From: Thalassovita aquimarina
GTDB lineage: Bacteria; Pseudomonadota; Alphaproteobacteria; Rhodobacterales; Rhodobacteraceae
NCBI RefSeq assembly: GCF_018219815.1
Contig: NZ_JADMKU010000005.1
Location: forward strand, 219,674-283,673
Direction: 5' to 3'
DNA length: 64,000 nucleotides
Shown here: positions 27,401-35,098 of the stretch, piece by piece
How positions within the stretch are numbered: position 1 is the stretch's first letter
How the letters are laid out: the number at the start of each line of letters is the position of its first letter
The notes under the pieces: generated by a model
The model's database searches: none
Seen by the model: the letters and a program-made list of their open reading frames with translations, nothing else
What the model was told of the DNA's origin: nothing
Program-made: the position numbers and the translations under genes

Positions 27401-27928
27401 GGAAATCCCCGCCGCTTCCTCCAGGATGCGGCGGCGGTTCTTCGGCTTGGCATTGATCAGTTCGGAAATCTGCCCCTGCCGCACCAGCGCCGGCGAATGG
27501 GCGCCGGTCGAGGCATCGGCGAACAGCATCTGAACGTCGCGCGCCCGCACGTCCTTGGTATTCACCTTGTAGGCGCTGCCGACGTCGCGGGTGATGCGCC
27601 GGACGATTTCCAGCTGGTCTTCGTCGTTGAACCCTGCCGGCGCCAGCCGGTCGGAATTGTCGATGACAAGGCTGACCTCGGCGAAATTGCGCGCCGGACG
27701 GGTCGAGGCACCGGCGAAGATCACGTCTTCCATGCCGCCGCCGCGCATCGCCTTGGGCCGGTTTTCCCCCATCACCCAACGCAGCGCTTCCAGCAGGTTG
27801 GACTTGCCGCACCCATTGGGGCCCACGACGCCAGTCAGACCTTCCTTGATCAGAAGGTCCGTCGGGTCGACGAAGCTTTTGAAGCCGGTGAGTCTGAGCT
27901 TGGTAAAAAGCAATGTGTGCCTGTCCAC
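24458..27928 (-). CDS. smc: Chromosome segregation protein SMC
   Basis: An 1156-residue SMC ATPase, the condensin core. Walker A is in GVVGPNGCGKSNLLEALRW (about 25-43). The two long coiled coils are rich in Ala, Glu, Arg and Lys; the hinge lies around 515-640 (EKALGAALADDLRAP onward). The carboxy-terminal head has the signature LSGGEQTLTAMALIFAVF and Walker B PICVLDEVDAPLDDANV. The start at 27928 is a GTG; an alternative TTG at 27913 (giving LFTKLRLTGFKSF) would fit the family start better, and neither has a strong ribosome site. ScpA and ScpB are not in this window. Confidence 0.96.
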   Translation of the reverse strand: MDRHTLLFTKLRLTGFKSFVDPTDLLIKEGLTGVVGPNGCGKSNLLEALRWVMGENRPKAMRGGGMEDVIFAGASTRPARNFAEVSLVIDNSDRLAPAGFNDEDQLEIVRRITRDVGSAYKVNTKDVRARDVQMLFADASTGAHSPALVRQGQISELINAKPKNRRRILEEAAGISGLYQRRHEAELKLKGAEQNLARVDDVVDQLASQLAQLDRQARQAARYRSIGEELRKAEGMLQYRRWREADEARLLSEEELRARVTAAAQAEAQARQAAKERQAKDDALPPLREEEAIASAILQRLEVQRDSLKDQEARALQTIETLKNRILQLSKDIDREAGLNRDAGETIERLEWEARELKKAGEGHDDRLEAASDAAREAASVLQDREADLSQQTEDVARLAARHQSAQRLLDDNRKTLERSEAEAVKARDAVAAAQSALTEAEERFEEAQEEEAVALETVENAEETLMAAEAARAETQGREADVRAERSEAEGELNALRAEVTALAKLLERDTAEGGQILDRLQVEMGFEKALGAALADDLRAPQVDEDGPSGWTELPDYDDTQALPAGVTALSNHVSVPDVLARRMAQIGLIDPEDAARLQPLLKPGQRLVSVEGDLWRWDGYRAWAEDAPSAAALRLQQLNRLEELKQQSERANTRADAARQAHEALTQRLADLTRADQAARQARRDADRLVNEASRKLSRAEADRNLAESKLESLGLAVTRHEDEATESRARVLEAERAMADLEDLDEARAAVEDVKMTVEAARLTMMTKRSAHDEIRREGEARLRRSQEVTKEISGWKHRLETAEKRSAELAERKFDSEEELRMASEAPEEIRIKREELGEAIEEAEERRRQASDVLAEAESQLRASEQAERDAERAASEAREARARSEARADAARETVAYAVERIEEDQQTAPDKLLETLDVDPDTMPEADAIEADVNRLKRQRDALGAVNLRAEEDAKEVREEHGSLVDEKADLEEAIKALRSGIASLNKEGRERLLTAFEQVNSNFGLLFRHLFGGGEANLVLVESDDPLDAGLEIMCQPPGKKLSTLSLLSGGEQTLTAMALIFAVFLANPAPICVLDEVDAPLDDANVTRFCDLLDEMCRRTETRFLIITHHAVTMARMDRLFGVTMQEQGVSQLVSVDLKKAEQLVA

Positions 27929-28011
27929 TGATTCCGAGGTGACCTTGATCCTGTGGCCCCGAAGGTCATCGAGTCAATAAAAACACCCTCTATCTGGCAC
28001 AAACGGGTCAG

Positions 28012-28020
28012 TTATCCACA
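28012..28020 (+). promoter_or_regulatory. Consensus DnaA box upstream of smc
   Basis: TTATCCACA is a perfect DnaA box, 84 bases upstream of the smc start and on the opposite side of the cbt riboswitch. I see no second perfect box nearby, so an origin is not indicated. It may be chance or may tie smc transcription to DnaA. Confidence 0.35.
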
Positions 28021-28045
28021 AGATATTGCGAACCCTTGGCGATAT

Positions 28046-28077
28046 TGGGGGCGTACTTTCGTCGTTTTTCGCCCCCA
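28046..28077. repeat. 8-bp inverted repeat between smc and the riboswitch
   Basis: TGGGGGCG (28046-28053) and CGCCCCCA (28070-28077) are perfect inverted copies around a 16-base pyrimidine-rich centre. The dyad lies between the divergent smc and cbtB transcription units and could be an operator or a hairpin; no T-run follows on either strand in a position suited to a terminator. Confidence 0.45.
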
Positions 28078-28132
28078 GACTACGCAAAACGAACTTGACC
28101 GGAGCGCGCGGTACGGGCGAGAAGGTTCGGGT

Positions 28133-28315
28133 ATGGTTCCTATTCACAGGTGCAAAGCACCGGGATGAAAAGGGAATGTGGAACAGGTGACCCAAACCGG
28201 GGCCTGCAGCCACAGCCGCCCCCGCGACTGTCAGCGGTGAGCGTTTGCCAAAGGCCACTGGGTACAAGCCCGGGAAGGTGGTGAACGTGTAGACCCGTCA
28301 GCCAGGAGACCTGCC
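28133..28315 (+). ncRNA. Cobalamin riboswitch
   Basis: The conserved cobalamin-riboswitch elements appear in order: GGTGC-loop and GGGAATGTGG (28148-28180), GCAGCCACAGCCGCCCCCGC (28206-28225) with GACTGT, GCCACTGGG (28254-28262), GGGAAGG (28272-28278) and the B12 box CCAGGAGACCTGCC (28302-28315). It ends about 50 bases before cbtB. Adenosylcobalamin binding normally shuts off the downstream gene, so cobalt uptake by CbtBA should fall when B12 is plentiful. The exact 5' boundary is approximate. Confidence 0.95.
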
Positions 28316-28366
28316 ATGCGTGATATCAACCCAAGCCGTCGGGGATGACGGAAGAGGAGACTAGAC

Positions 28367-28534
28367 ATGATTAAGACCTTTGCGAACATTCGCACCGACA
28401 GCGATATCCTGGGCATTGCTCTGGCCGGTTTTATCGGAGTGGGCCTGATTTTCGCGGCGGGCTTCAGCCACGCGCAGGTGATGCACGACGTATCCCACGA
28501 TTCGCGTCATGCCATCGCATTTCCCTGTCACTGA
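28367..28534 (+). CDS. cbtB: Cobalt transporter subunit CbtB
   Basis: A 55-residue protein with one hydrophobic helix (about 14-34: ILGIALAGFIGVGLIFAAGF) and the family's metal-binding tail VMHDVSHDSRHAIAFPCH, with several His and Asp residues and a terminal Cys-His. The ATG at 28367 follows AGAGGAGACTAGAC. It lies directly behind the cobalamin riboswitch and 21 bases before cbtA, exactly the context in which CbtB was predicted as a B12-regulated cobalt transporter component. Confidence 0.93.
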   Translation: MIKTFANIRTDSDILGIALAGFIGVGLIFAAGFSHAQVMHDVSHDSRHAIAFPCH

Positions 28535-28555
28535 TCGCATCCTGCCTTCAGTTCC

Positions 28556-29236
28556 ATGACACGGCATCTTTTGACCAGCGCGTTGATCGCTGGAGTGGCC
28601 GCAGGGTTTCTTGCGGCCCTGCTTCAATTTACCTTCACGGTTCCCCTTCTGCTGGAAGGGGAATTGTACGAAACCGGAGCGCGCATCCATTTCAGCGCAA
28701 ACGGAAGCCCGTCTTCTGACGCCGGACATCCCCCCGTCTGGGGTGAAATCGGCCGCCATTTCGGGACCTTGGGCATGAACCTGGTCAGCTATACCGGTTT
28801 CGCCTTTATCATGGTCGCGGGATTTGCTCTGGCGGAACGTTCAGGCCATCGCCTTTCCCCTCGTATCGGTCTCATCTGGGGATTGGCGGGCTTTGTCGCG
28901 ATCAATCTTGCTCCATCCTTCGGACTGCCCCCGGAACTTCCGGGCAGCATCGCCGCCGAGCTCACCGCGCGTCAGGCATGGTGGATCAGCTGCGTCGGCG
29001 CCACGATAATTGCGCTGGCCCTGTTCGCCTTTGGGCGCGGGCCAGTCGCGATTACCATCGGCGTTGTTCTTATCGCTTTGCCGCATCTGATCGGTGCGCC
29101 CCGGCTTGACACCTATTTCGGCGTGGCGGCACCCGAACTTGCGGCGCATTTCGCGACACGTTCGCTGGGCGTGGCTGCAGCGTCCTGGGTGCTGTTGGGG
29201 CTGATCGCGGCCACGCTCTATACCAAGCGCGACTAG
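28556..29236 (+). CDS. cbtA: Cobalt transporter subunit CbtA
   Basis: A 226-residue membrane protein with five or so helices, matching CbtA. The start MTRHLLTSALIAGVAAGFLA and the later segments NLVSYTGFAFIMVAGFALAE, GLAGFVAINLAPSFGLPPELP and ALPHLIGAPRLD are family features; the PELPG motif between helices is highly typical. With CbtB it is thought to import cobalt for B12 synthesis under riboswitch control. Its last four bases overlap the end of the convergent DUF1636 gene. Confidence 0.93.
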   Translation: MTRHLLTSALIAGVAAGFLAALLQFTFTVPLLLEGELYETGARIHFSANGSPSSDAGHPPVWGEIGRHFGTLGMNLVSYTGFAFIMVAGFALAERSGHRLSPRIGLIWGLAGFVAINLAPSFGLPPELPGSIAAELTARQAWWISCVGATIIALALFAFGRGPVAITIGVVLIALPHLIGAPRLDTYFGVAAPELAAHFATRSLGVAAASWVLLGLIAATLYTKRD

Positions 29237-29565
29237 CCTGGGATGCGCCCCAACAGGCAAAACCTGAGCTGTCCAAGGGGGCGGGCATCATCGATGATCC
29301 CGCCCTCAGCCTTGGCGTATAGCTGCGCCAAGGCAATCAGTTCGTCGGCCTGCGTATCCGGATCAACCCCGGCGAACAGGTATGCCGCTTTGCCGGTCGC
29401 GCGAATCGAAACCGTGATGGGCTGGCTGCAGACATTCATGCAATCGCTCACCCGAACCTCGGTTTCTGGCCCGATCACGGCACGCAGACGTTCTGCCAGT
29501 TCAGCCCCCCGCGCCGGCTTGTCGGTAGCGCGGCACCCCGCGCAGATCGTCAGAACATCGGCCAT
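29233..29565 (-). CDS. DUF1636 cysteine-motif protein
   Basis: A 110-residue DUF1636 protein, the second in the window. It carries CAGC near residue 9 and DCMNVCSQP near residue 42, followed by GKAAYLFAGVDPDTQADEL, matching the copy at 20404-20781 in the order and spacing of its Cys motifs. The layout suggests a small ferredoxin-like or metal-binding protein. It is divergent from cobW with only 56 bases between the starts, implying shared control, and convergent with cbtA. The setting between a cobalt importer and CobW suggests cobalt handling; that is inference. Confidence 0.8.
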   Translation of the reverse strand: MADVLTICAGCRATDKPARGAELAERLRAVIGPETEVRVSDCMNVCSQPITVSIRATGKAAYLFAGVDPDTQADELIALAQLYAKAEGGIIDDARPLGQLRFCLLGRIPG

Positions 29566-29621
29566 TGCCTTCCTTCTTCACCCATTTGGGTTAAATTTCC
29601 CGTCAGATAACGGAGACTAAG

Positions 29622-30689
29622 ATGTTTGCCAAGATACCCGCAACCGTGGTGACCGGTTTCCTCGGCGCCGGCAAGACCACCCTGATCCGCCACATGCTGG
29701 CCAATGCCGAAGGCAAGCGGATCGCCCTGATCATCAACGAATTCGGCGACCTTGGCGTCGATGGCGATATCCTGAAAGGCTGCGGCGACGAAACCTGCAG
29801 CGAAGACGATATCATGGAACTGTCCAATGGCTGCATCTGCTGCACGGTGGCCGAGGATTTCATCCCCACGCTGCAAAAGCTGCTGGACCGCGATCAGGCC
29901 CCCGATCACATCGTGATCGAAACCTCGGGGCTGGCCCTGCCGCAACCACTGGTCCGCGCTTTCAACTGGCCCGAAATCAGCACCCGCGTGACCGTCGATG
30001 GCGTGGTGACCGTGGTCGATGGCAAGGCCGTCGTCGAAGGCCAGTTCGCCCATGACATCGCCGCCGTGGATGCACAGCGCAAGCTGGACGAAAACCTCGA
30101 TCACGAAACGCCGCTGTCGGAACTGTTCCACGACCAGGTCACCTGCGCCGACATGATCGTGGTGAACAAATCCGACCTGCTGAGCGAGGAAGAGGCCGAG
30201 GCGCTGACCAGACGGTTGCGCGACGAAAGCCGCGACGGGGTGCAGGTGGTGAAATCGACCATGGGCGCTTTGCCGGTGGACGTTCTGCTGGGTCAGGGCG
30301 TGGGGGCCGAAGACGACATGTCCGCCCGCCACGAAAACCACCATCACCACCATCATGATCACGACGATCATGACGACGATCACGACCATCACCACGACCA
30401 CGATCACGACGATTTCGAAAGCTTCGTGGTCACCCGCGACGAAATCGCCGATCCCAAAGGTTTCGCCGATCAGGTCGCCGGGATCATCCGCGATCACGAC
30501 ATCCTGCGACTGAAAGGCTTCGCCGCCGTTCAGGGCAAGCCGATGCGCCTGACGCTGCAGGCGGTGGGGCCGCGGGTCGACAGCTATTTCGACCAGCCGT
30601 TCGGCACCAGCCCGCGCGAAACCCGGCTGGTTGTGATCGGCCAATCCGGCCTTGACCGCGCCGCCATCGAAAAGGCACTGCAGGCATGA
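29622..30689 (+). CDS. cobW: CobW GTPase of B12 synthesis
   Basis: A 355-residue COG0523 G3E GTPase. Walker A is TGFLGAGKTTLIRH (about 11-24), the metal-binding CxCC motif is NGCICCTV near residue 70, and NKSD provides base recognition near residue 185. A His/Asp-rich insertion of about 35 residues (about 230-265) precedes the carboxy-terminal CobW_C domain. CobW proteins are metallochaperones; the version next to CobN is thought to supply Co(II). The gene lies upstream of a GNAT gene (overlap of four bases) and cobN. RBS GGAG is eight bases before the ATG. Confidence 0.95.
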   Translation: MFAKIPATVVTGFLGAGKTTLIRHMLANAEGKRIALIINEFGDLGVDGDILKGCGDETCSEDDIMELSNGCICCTVAEDFIPTLQKLLDRDQAPDHIVIETSGLALPQPLVRAFNWPEISTRVTVDGVVTVVDGKAVVEGQFAHDIAAVDAQRKLDENLDHETPLSELFHDQVTCADMIVVNKSDLLSEEEAEALTRRLRDESRDGVQVVKSTMGALPVDVLLGQGVGAEDDMSARHENHHHHHHDHDDHDDDHDHHHDHDHDDFESFVVTRDEIADPKGFADQVAGIIRDHDILRLKGFAAVQGKPMRLTLQAVGPRVDSYFDQPFGTSPRETRLVVIGQSGLDRAAIEKALQA

Positions 30690-31135
30690 TCATCGTGGAA
30701 CAGGGCGACCCGCATGCTCCGCAGGCGACCGCGCTGCTGCAGCAGTCCCATGCGCTGATGCGGTCGCTGTTTCCGCCCGAGGACAATTTCTTCCTTTCGA
30801 TCGACGGTCTGTGCGCCCCGAACATCGCCTTCTTCACCGCGCGGAAGGGCGACACGGTGCTGGGCACCGGGGCGCTTGCCGCGCAGGACGGCTATGGCGA
30901 GGTCAAATCGATGTTCGTCGCGGAAGAGGCGCGCGGCAAAGGCGTGGCCGATGCCTTGATGCGCCAGATCGAAGACGAGGCGCGCGCCCGCAACCTGCCC
31001 TGGCTGAAGCTGGAAACCGGCAACGTTCTGCATGCGGCGCACCGGCTTTACGAACGGCATGGCTTCACCCGCTGCGGCCCGTTCGGCGGCTACCCCGAAG
31101 CCGCCAGCAGCATCTTCATGGAAAAGAAGCTGTGA
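30686..31135 (+). CDS. GNAT family N-acetyltransferase
   Basis: A 149-residue acetyltransferase with the acetyl-CoA motif VKSMFVAEEARGKGVADALM (about 76-95) and a carboxy-terminal LYERHGFTRCGPFGGY. The amino-terminal region RSLFPPEDNFFLSIDGL is typical of a GNAT group common in proteobacteria. The substrate is unknown. The ATG overlaps the cobW stop by four bases, so it is coupled to cobW, which may only reflect operon capture. Confidence 0.88.
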   Translation: MIIVEQGDPHAPQATALLQQSHALMRSLFPPEDNFFLSIDGLCAPNIAFFTARKGDTVLGTGALAAQDGYGEVKSMFVAEEARGKGVADALMRQIEDEARARNLPWLKLETGNVLHAAHRLYERHGFTRCGPFGGYPEAASSIFMEKKL

Positions 31136-31137
31136 GC

Positions 31138-31308
31138 TCAGCCCTTGTCGCTGGCCTTGTCGGCCTTGTCGGCCGCCGCCTTCTTCATCCGCTCCAGCAG
31201 GGTGGCCTTGTCGTTGCGGTCGACCCCGCCGGTCCGCTTGACGTCTTCATGGCGCGGCTTGTTCTTACCGTACGTGGGTTTCACCCCGCCCATTCTGCTA
31301 TAATCCAT
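31138..31308 (-). CDS. Small basic protein antisense in the cob locus
   Basis: A possible 56-residue protein read from the ATG at 31308: MDYSRMGGVKPTYGKNKPRH, then DVKRTGGVDRND and a Lys/Ala/Asp-rich tail with ADKADKASDKG. A GGAAGG site precedes it. It is highly charged, without hydrophobic helices, and of no family I recognise. It fills the gap between the GNAT gene and cobN on the opposite strand, starting about 70 bases before cobN. The evidence is an open frame with a good ribosome site and a protein-like composition; I rate it possible. Confidence 0.5.
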   Translation of the reverse strand: MDYSRMGGVKPTYGKNKPRHEDVKRTGGVDRNDKATLLERMKKAAADKADKASDKG

Positions 31309-31379
31309 GGCTCATTCCCTTCCGCTGGCTGCGTGGCTCTTGCCGTAACGCGCCCCAAGATACAAGCAAAGGTCTTCCG

Positions 31380-34300
31380 ATGCATCTTCTCGCCGCGACC
31401 CCCGGCTCGATAGACGACGGGAAGGAACCCGTCGATCTGGGCCAGACGCCCGCCGATCTGGTGTTCATTTCAGCTGCCGACACGGAACTGGCGGCGCTGT
31501 CGCAGGCCCGCTCGGATATGGCAAACGCTCCTTCGCTGCGGCTGGCCAACCTGACCCATCTGCAACACCCGATGTCAGTCGACCTGCATCTGGACAATTG
31601 CGCCACGAAATCGCGGCTGGTGGTAGCGCGCATCCTGGGCGGCGCGGGATATTGGAAATACGGCTTCGAACAATATGCCGCCCGGTTGGCCGAGGTGGGC
31701 ATGCCCTTCGTCGCCCTGCCCGGTGACGACAAACCCGATGCCGACCTGCGCGGCCTGTCCACCGTCGCGGCAGAAGATTACGACGCGCTGTGGTCCTATC
31801 TGGTCGAGGGCGGGCCGGAAAACAGCCTGAACTTCTTGTCTTATTGCCAATGGATGCTGGCAGGGCGCCCCGCAGGCGACGCCCCCGAGGCCGCCAAGCC
31901 GCTGCTGCGAGCCGGGGTCTACTGGCCCGGCGCTGGAGTCGCCGACCTGACTGCGGCACGGGCCGCGTGGACCGACGGCGCGCCCGTGGTGCCGGCGATT
32001 TTTTACCGCGCGCTGGTGCAGGGGGCGGGGCTGAACCCGATCAACCGGCTGGTGAAATCGCTGCTGCGGCAGGGCCTGAACCCGCTGCCGATCTTCGTCG
32101 CCTCGCTGAAAGATCCGGTGTCGGTCGCCACGCTGGAAAGCCTGTTCACCGCCGCGCCGCCCTCGGTCATCCTGAACGCCACCGCCTTCGCCGTGGGCAG
32201 CCCCCATGACGGCGATCAGGGGCCTGCCAACCCGCTGGTGATGTCCGCCGCCAACGCCGCCCCCGTATTCCAGATCGTGCTGGCCGGATCGACCGAAGAA
32301 ACCTGGGCCAGCGGCCTGACCGGCCTGTCCGCCCGCGATATCGCGATGAACGTGGCGCTGCCCGAAGTGGACGGCCGCGTTCTGGCCCGTGCGATCAGCT
32401 TCAAGGACGAAGCCTATTTCGACGAGGCCACCGAATGCCCGATCGCGACCTACCGCGCGCAGGGCGACCGGATCGATTTCACCGCAAGGCTCGCCGCCAA
32501 CTGGGCGAAGCTGCGCCAGACGCCCGCGTCGGGCCGCAAGGTCGCGCTGGTGCTGGCGAACTATCCCAACAAGGACGGCCGGCTGGCTAATGGGGTTGGC
32601 CTCGACACGCCCGCCGCCACGGTGCATGTGCTGAATCTGCTGGCTGAAAGCGGTTACCGGGTCGAACGCGCGCCCGCCGACAGCGACGCGCTTATGCAGG
32701 CGATCATGGCAGGCCCCACCAACTGGCTGACCAACCGGGCCGAACGGCGCGGCGGGGTTGAGATGAGCTTGGCCGATTACCAGATCGATTATGGCCAGTT
32801 GCCTTGGGAATTGCGCGAGGCGATCGAAACCCGCTGGGGCGCGCCCGAGGCCGATCCGTTCTTCACCCCCGGCGAGTTCGATTGCGGCCGCTTCAGCCTG
32901 TCGGTGCTGCAATTCGGCAATGTCGTCGTCGGTATCCAGCCGGCGCGCGGCTACAACATCGACCCGACCGATACCTACCATTCGCCCGACCTGGTCCCGC
33001 CCCATCACTACCTGGCCTTCTATTTCTGGCTGCGGCACCAGTTCAGGGCCGATGCCATCGTCCACATGGGCAAGCACGGCAATCTGGAATGGCTGCCCGG
33101 CAAGGCGCTGGCCCTGTCGCAGACCTGCTGGCCCGAGGCCGTGTTCGGCCCCACGCCCCACGTCTATCCCTTCATCGTCAACGATCCCGGCGAGGGCACC
33201 CAGGCCAAGCGCCGGGCGCAGGCGGTGATCGTCGATCACCTGACGCCACCGCTGACCCGCGCCGAGACCTACGGCGACCTGAAGGACCTCGAGGCGCTTG
33301 TGGACGAATATTACGAAGCCGCCGGGGTCGACCCGCGCCGGATCGATCACCTGCGCCGAGAAATCCTGTCGCTCAGCGCCGCCACGGGTCTGGATCAGGA
33401 TGTCGGGATGAAGGGCGAAGACGAGGAAACCGATCTCGCCAAGCTCGACGCCTACCTGTGCGAATTGAAAGAGGCGCAGATCAGGGATGGCCTGCATATC
33501 TTCGGCCAGTCCCCGGCCGGTGTTCAGGAACGCGACCTGGCGATCGCTTTAGCCCGCGTGCCGCGCGGGGACGGAGCGGGTGAAAACGCCTCGCTGATCC
33601 GGGCGCTGGCGCAGGATCTGGCGCTCGGTTTCGATCCGCTCGATTGCGACATGGCCGCGCCATGGGCCGGCCCCAAACCGCAGATCCTGCAAGATCTGAG
33701 CGGCGATCCCTGGCGCAGCGCCGGCGACACGGTGGAACGGCTGGAGTTGCTGGCGATCCAAGCGGTTGAGGGCGAAACGGCCCGGACCGGTCCGGCAAGC
33801 ACCACCGTTCTGAATCATATCGCCACCGCCATCCGCCCGACCGTCGCGGCCTGCGGCCCGAATGAAGGGAACGGTTTCCTGACCGCCCTCGACGGTCGTT
33901 TCGTTGCCCCCGGCCCCTCCGGCGCGCCGACCCGCGGGCGGCTCGACACCCTGCCGACGGGGCGCAATTTCTACAGCGTCGACAGCCGCGCCGTGCCGAC
34001 GCCCACCGCCTGGGCCCTGGGGTGGAAATCGGCGAACCTGCTCATCGAAAAACACCTGCAAACCCACGGCGACTGGCCGCGCGCGATGCTGCTGACCGCC
34101 TGGGGCACCGCCAACATGCGCACCGGGGGCGACGATATCGCCCAGGCCTTGGCGCTGATGGGGGTGAAACCGAAATGGGACAGCGCCAACCGTCGCGTCA
34201 CCGGGTTCGATATCCTGCCCGCCGGTGTGCTGGGGCGCCCCCGCGTCGACGTGACCCTGCGCATTTCGGGCTTCTTCCGCGACGCCTTTCCGCAACTGAT

Positions 34301-35093
34301 CGCGCTGGTGGACAGCGCCGCGCGCGCGGTGATGGCGCTGAATGAGTCCGCGGATCAGAATCCCGCCGCCGCTCGTGCCCGCGCGGGCGAGGGGCAGGCC
34401 CGTGTCTTCGGGTCGAAACCCGGCGCTTACGGGGCGGGTCTGCAGGCGCTGATCGACGAACGTATCTGGAACGACAAGGCCGACCTGGCCGAAGCCTACC
34501 TGGAATGGGGCGGCTATGCCTATGGCGCGGGAACCGAGGGCGCGCGCGACCGCGATGGTTTCGAACAGCGGCTCAAACAGGCCGAGGCCATCGTGCAGAA
34601 TCAGGACAACCGCGAACACGACCTGCTGGACAGCGACGATTACTACCAGTTCGAAGGTGGTGCCGCGGCGGCGGTCAGCACCCTTCAGGGGCAGGATCGC
34701 CCTATCTATCACAACGACCATTCCCGCCCCGAACGGCCCGTCATCCGTACGCTGGACGAAGAAATCGGCCGGGTCTTGCGGTCGCGCGTGGTGAACCCGA
34801 AATGGATCGAGGGGGTGAAACGGCACGGCTACAAGGGCGCTTTCGAGATCGCCGCGACGGTCGATTACCTGTTCGCCTTCGCCGCCACCACCGGGGCGGT
34901 GAAGAACCACCATTTCGACCTGGTCCATGCGGCTTTCCTGGAAGACGATGGCACCAGGGATTTCATCGCGGACCACAACGCACCGGCGCTGCGCGAGATT
35001 GCCGAACGGCTGCAGGAAGCGATCGACCGGGGGCTGTGGGTGCCAAAATCCAATTCCGCCCGCGCGGGAATCGAAAGCCTGCTGGGGGGCTGA
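31380..35093 (+). CDS. cobN: Cobaltochelatase subunit CobN
   Basis: A 1237-residue large subunit of the ATP-dependent aerobic cobaltochelatase, related to the BchH/ChlH subunit of magnesium chelatase. It binds hydrogenobyrinic acid a,c-diamide, into which cobalt is inserted with CobS and CobT, absent here. Typical sequence includes YWKYGFEQYAA, GYNIDPTDTYHSPDLVPPHHYLAFYFWLR, IVHMGKHGNLEWLPGKALALS, LPTGRNFYSVDSRAVPT and DHSRPERPVIRTLDEEIGRV. Length is usual. It follows cobW in orientation, and a GNAT gene starts directly after its stop. Confidence 0.97.
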   Translation: MHLLAATPGSIDDGKEPVDLGQTPADLVFISAADTELAALSQARSDMANAPSLRLANLTHLQHPMSVDLHLDNCATKSRLVVARILGGAGYWKYGFEQYAARLAEVGMPFVALPGDDKPDADLRGLSTVAAEDYDALWSYLVEGGPENSLNFLSYCQWMLAGRPAGDAPEAAKPLLRAGVYWPGAGVADLTAARAAWTDGAPVVPAIFYRALVQGAGLNPINRLVKSLLRQGLNPLPIFVASLKDPVSVATLESLFTAAPPSVILNATAFAVGSPHDGDQGPANPLVMSAANAAPVFQIVLAGSTEETWASGLTGLSARDIAMNVALPEVDGRVLARAISFKDEAYFDEATECPIATYRAQGDRIDFTARLAANWAKLRQTPASGRKVALVLANYPNKDGRLANGVGLDTPAATVHVLNLLAESGYRVERAPADSDALMQAIMAGPTNWLTNRAERRGGVEMSLADYQIDYGQLPWELREAIETRWGAPEADPFFTPGEFDCGRFSLSVLQFGNVVVGIQPARGYNIDPTDTYHSPDLVPPHHYLAFYFWLRHQFRADAIVHMGKHGNLEWLPGKALALSQTCWPEAVFGPTPHVYPFIVNDPGEGTQAKRRAQAVIVDHLTPPLTRAETYGDLKDLEALVDEYYEAAGVDPRRIDHLRREILSLSAATGLDQDVGMKGEDEETDLAKLDAYLCELKEAQIRDGLHIFGQSPAGVQERDLAIALARVPRGDGAGENASLIRALAQDLALGFDPLDCDMAAPWAGPKPQILQDLSGDPWRSAGDTVERLELLAIQAVEGETARTGPASTTVLNHIATAIRPTVAACGPNEGNGFLTALDGRFVAPGPSGAPTRGRLDTLPTGRNFYSVDSRAVPTPTAWALGWKSANLLIEKHLQTHGDWPRAMLLTAWGTANMRTGGDDIAQALALMGVKPKWDSANRRVTGFDILPAGVLGRPRVDVTLRISGFFRDAFPQLIALVDSAARAVMALNESADQNPAAARARAGEGQARVFGSKPGAYGAGLQALIDERIWNDKADLAEAYLEWGGYAYGAGTEGARDRDGFEQRLKQAEAIVQNQDNREHDLLDSDDYYQFEGGAAAAVSTLQGQDRPIYHNDHSRPERPVIRTLDEEIGRVLRSRVVNPKWIEGVKRHGYKGAFEIAATVDYLFAFAATTGAVKNHHFDLVHAAFLEDDGTRDFIADHNAPALREIAERLQEAIDRGLWVPKSNSARAGIESLLGG

Positions 35094-35098
35094 AACCG

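Noticed and set aside
24431..27931. A 1166-codon open frame antisense to smc
   Set aside because: It mirrors the SMC coding region; high GC and codon bias open the opposite frame. The translation is His/Gly/Leu-rich without family motifs.
28012..28020. Replication origin near smc
   Set aside because: A single DnaA box without a box cluster, an AT-rich unwinding element or origin-associated genes such as dnaA, dnaN or hemE.
30330..30420. CAC/GAT-rich repeat inside cobW
   Set aside because: It is the His/Asp metal-binding insertion common to CobW proteins, not a separate element.
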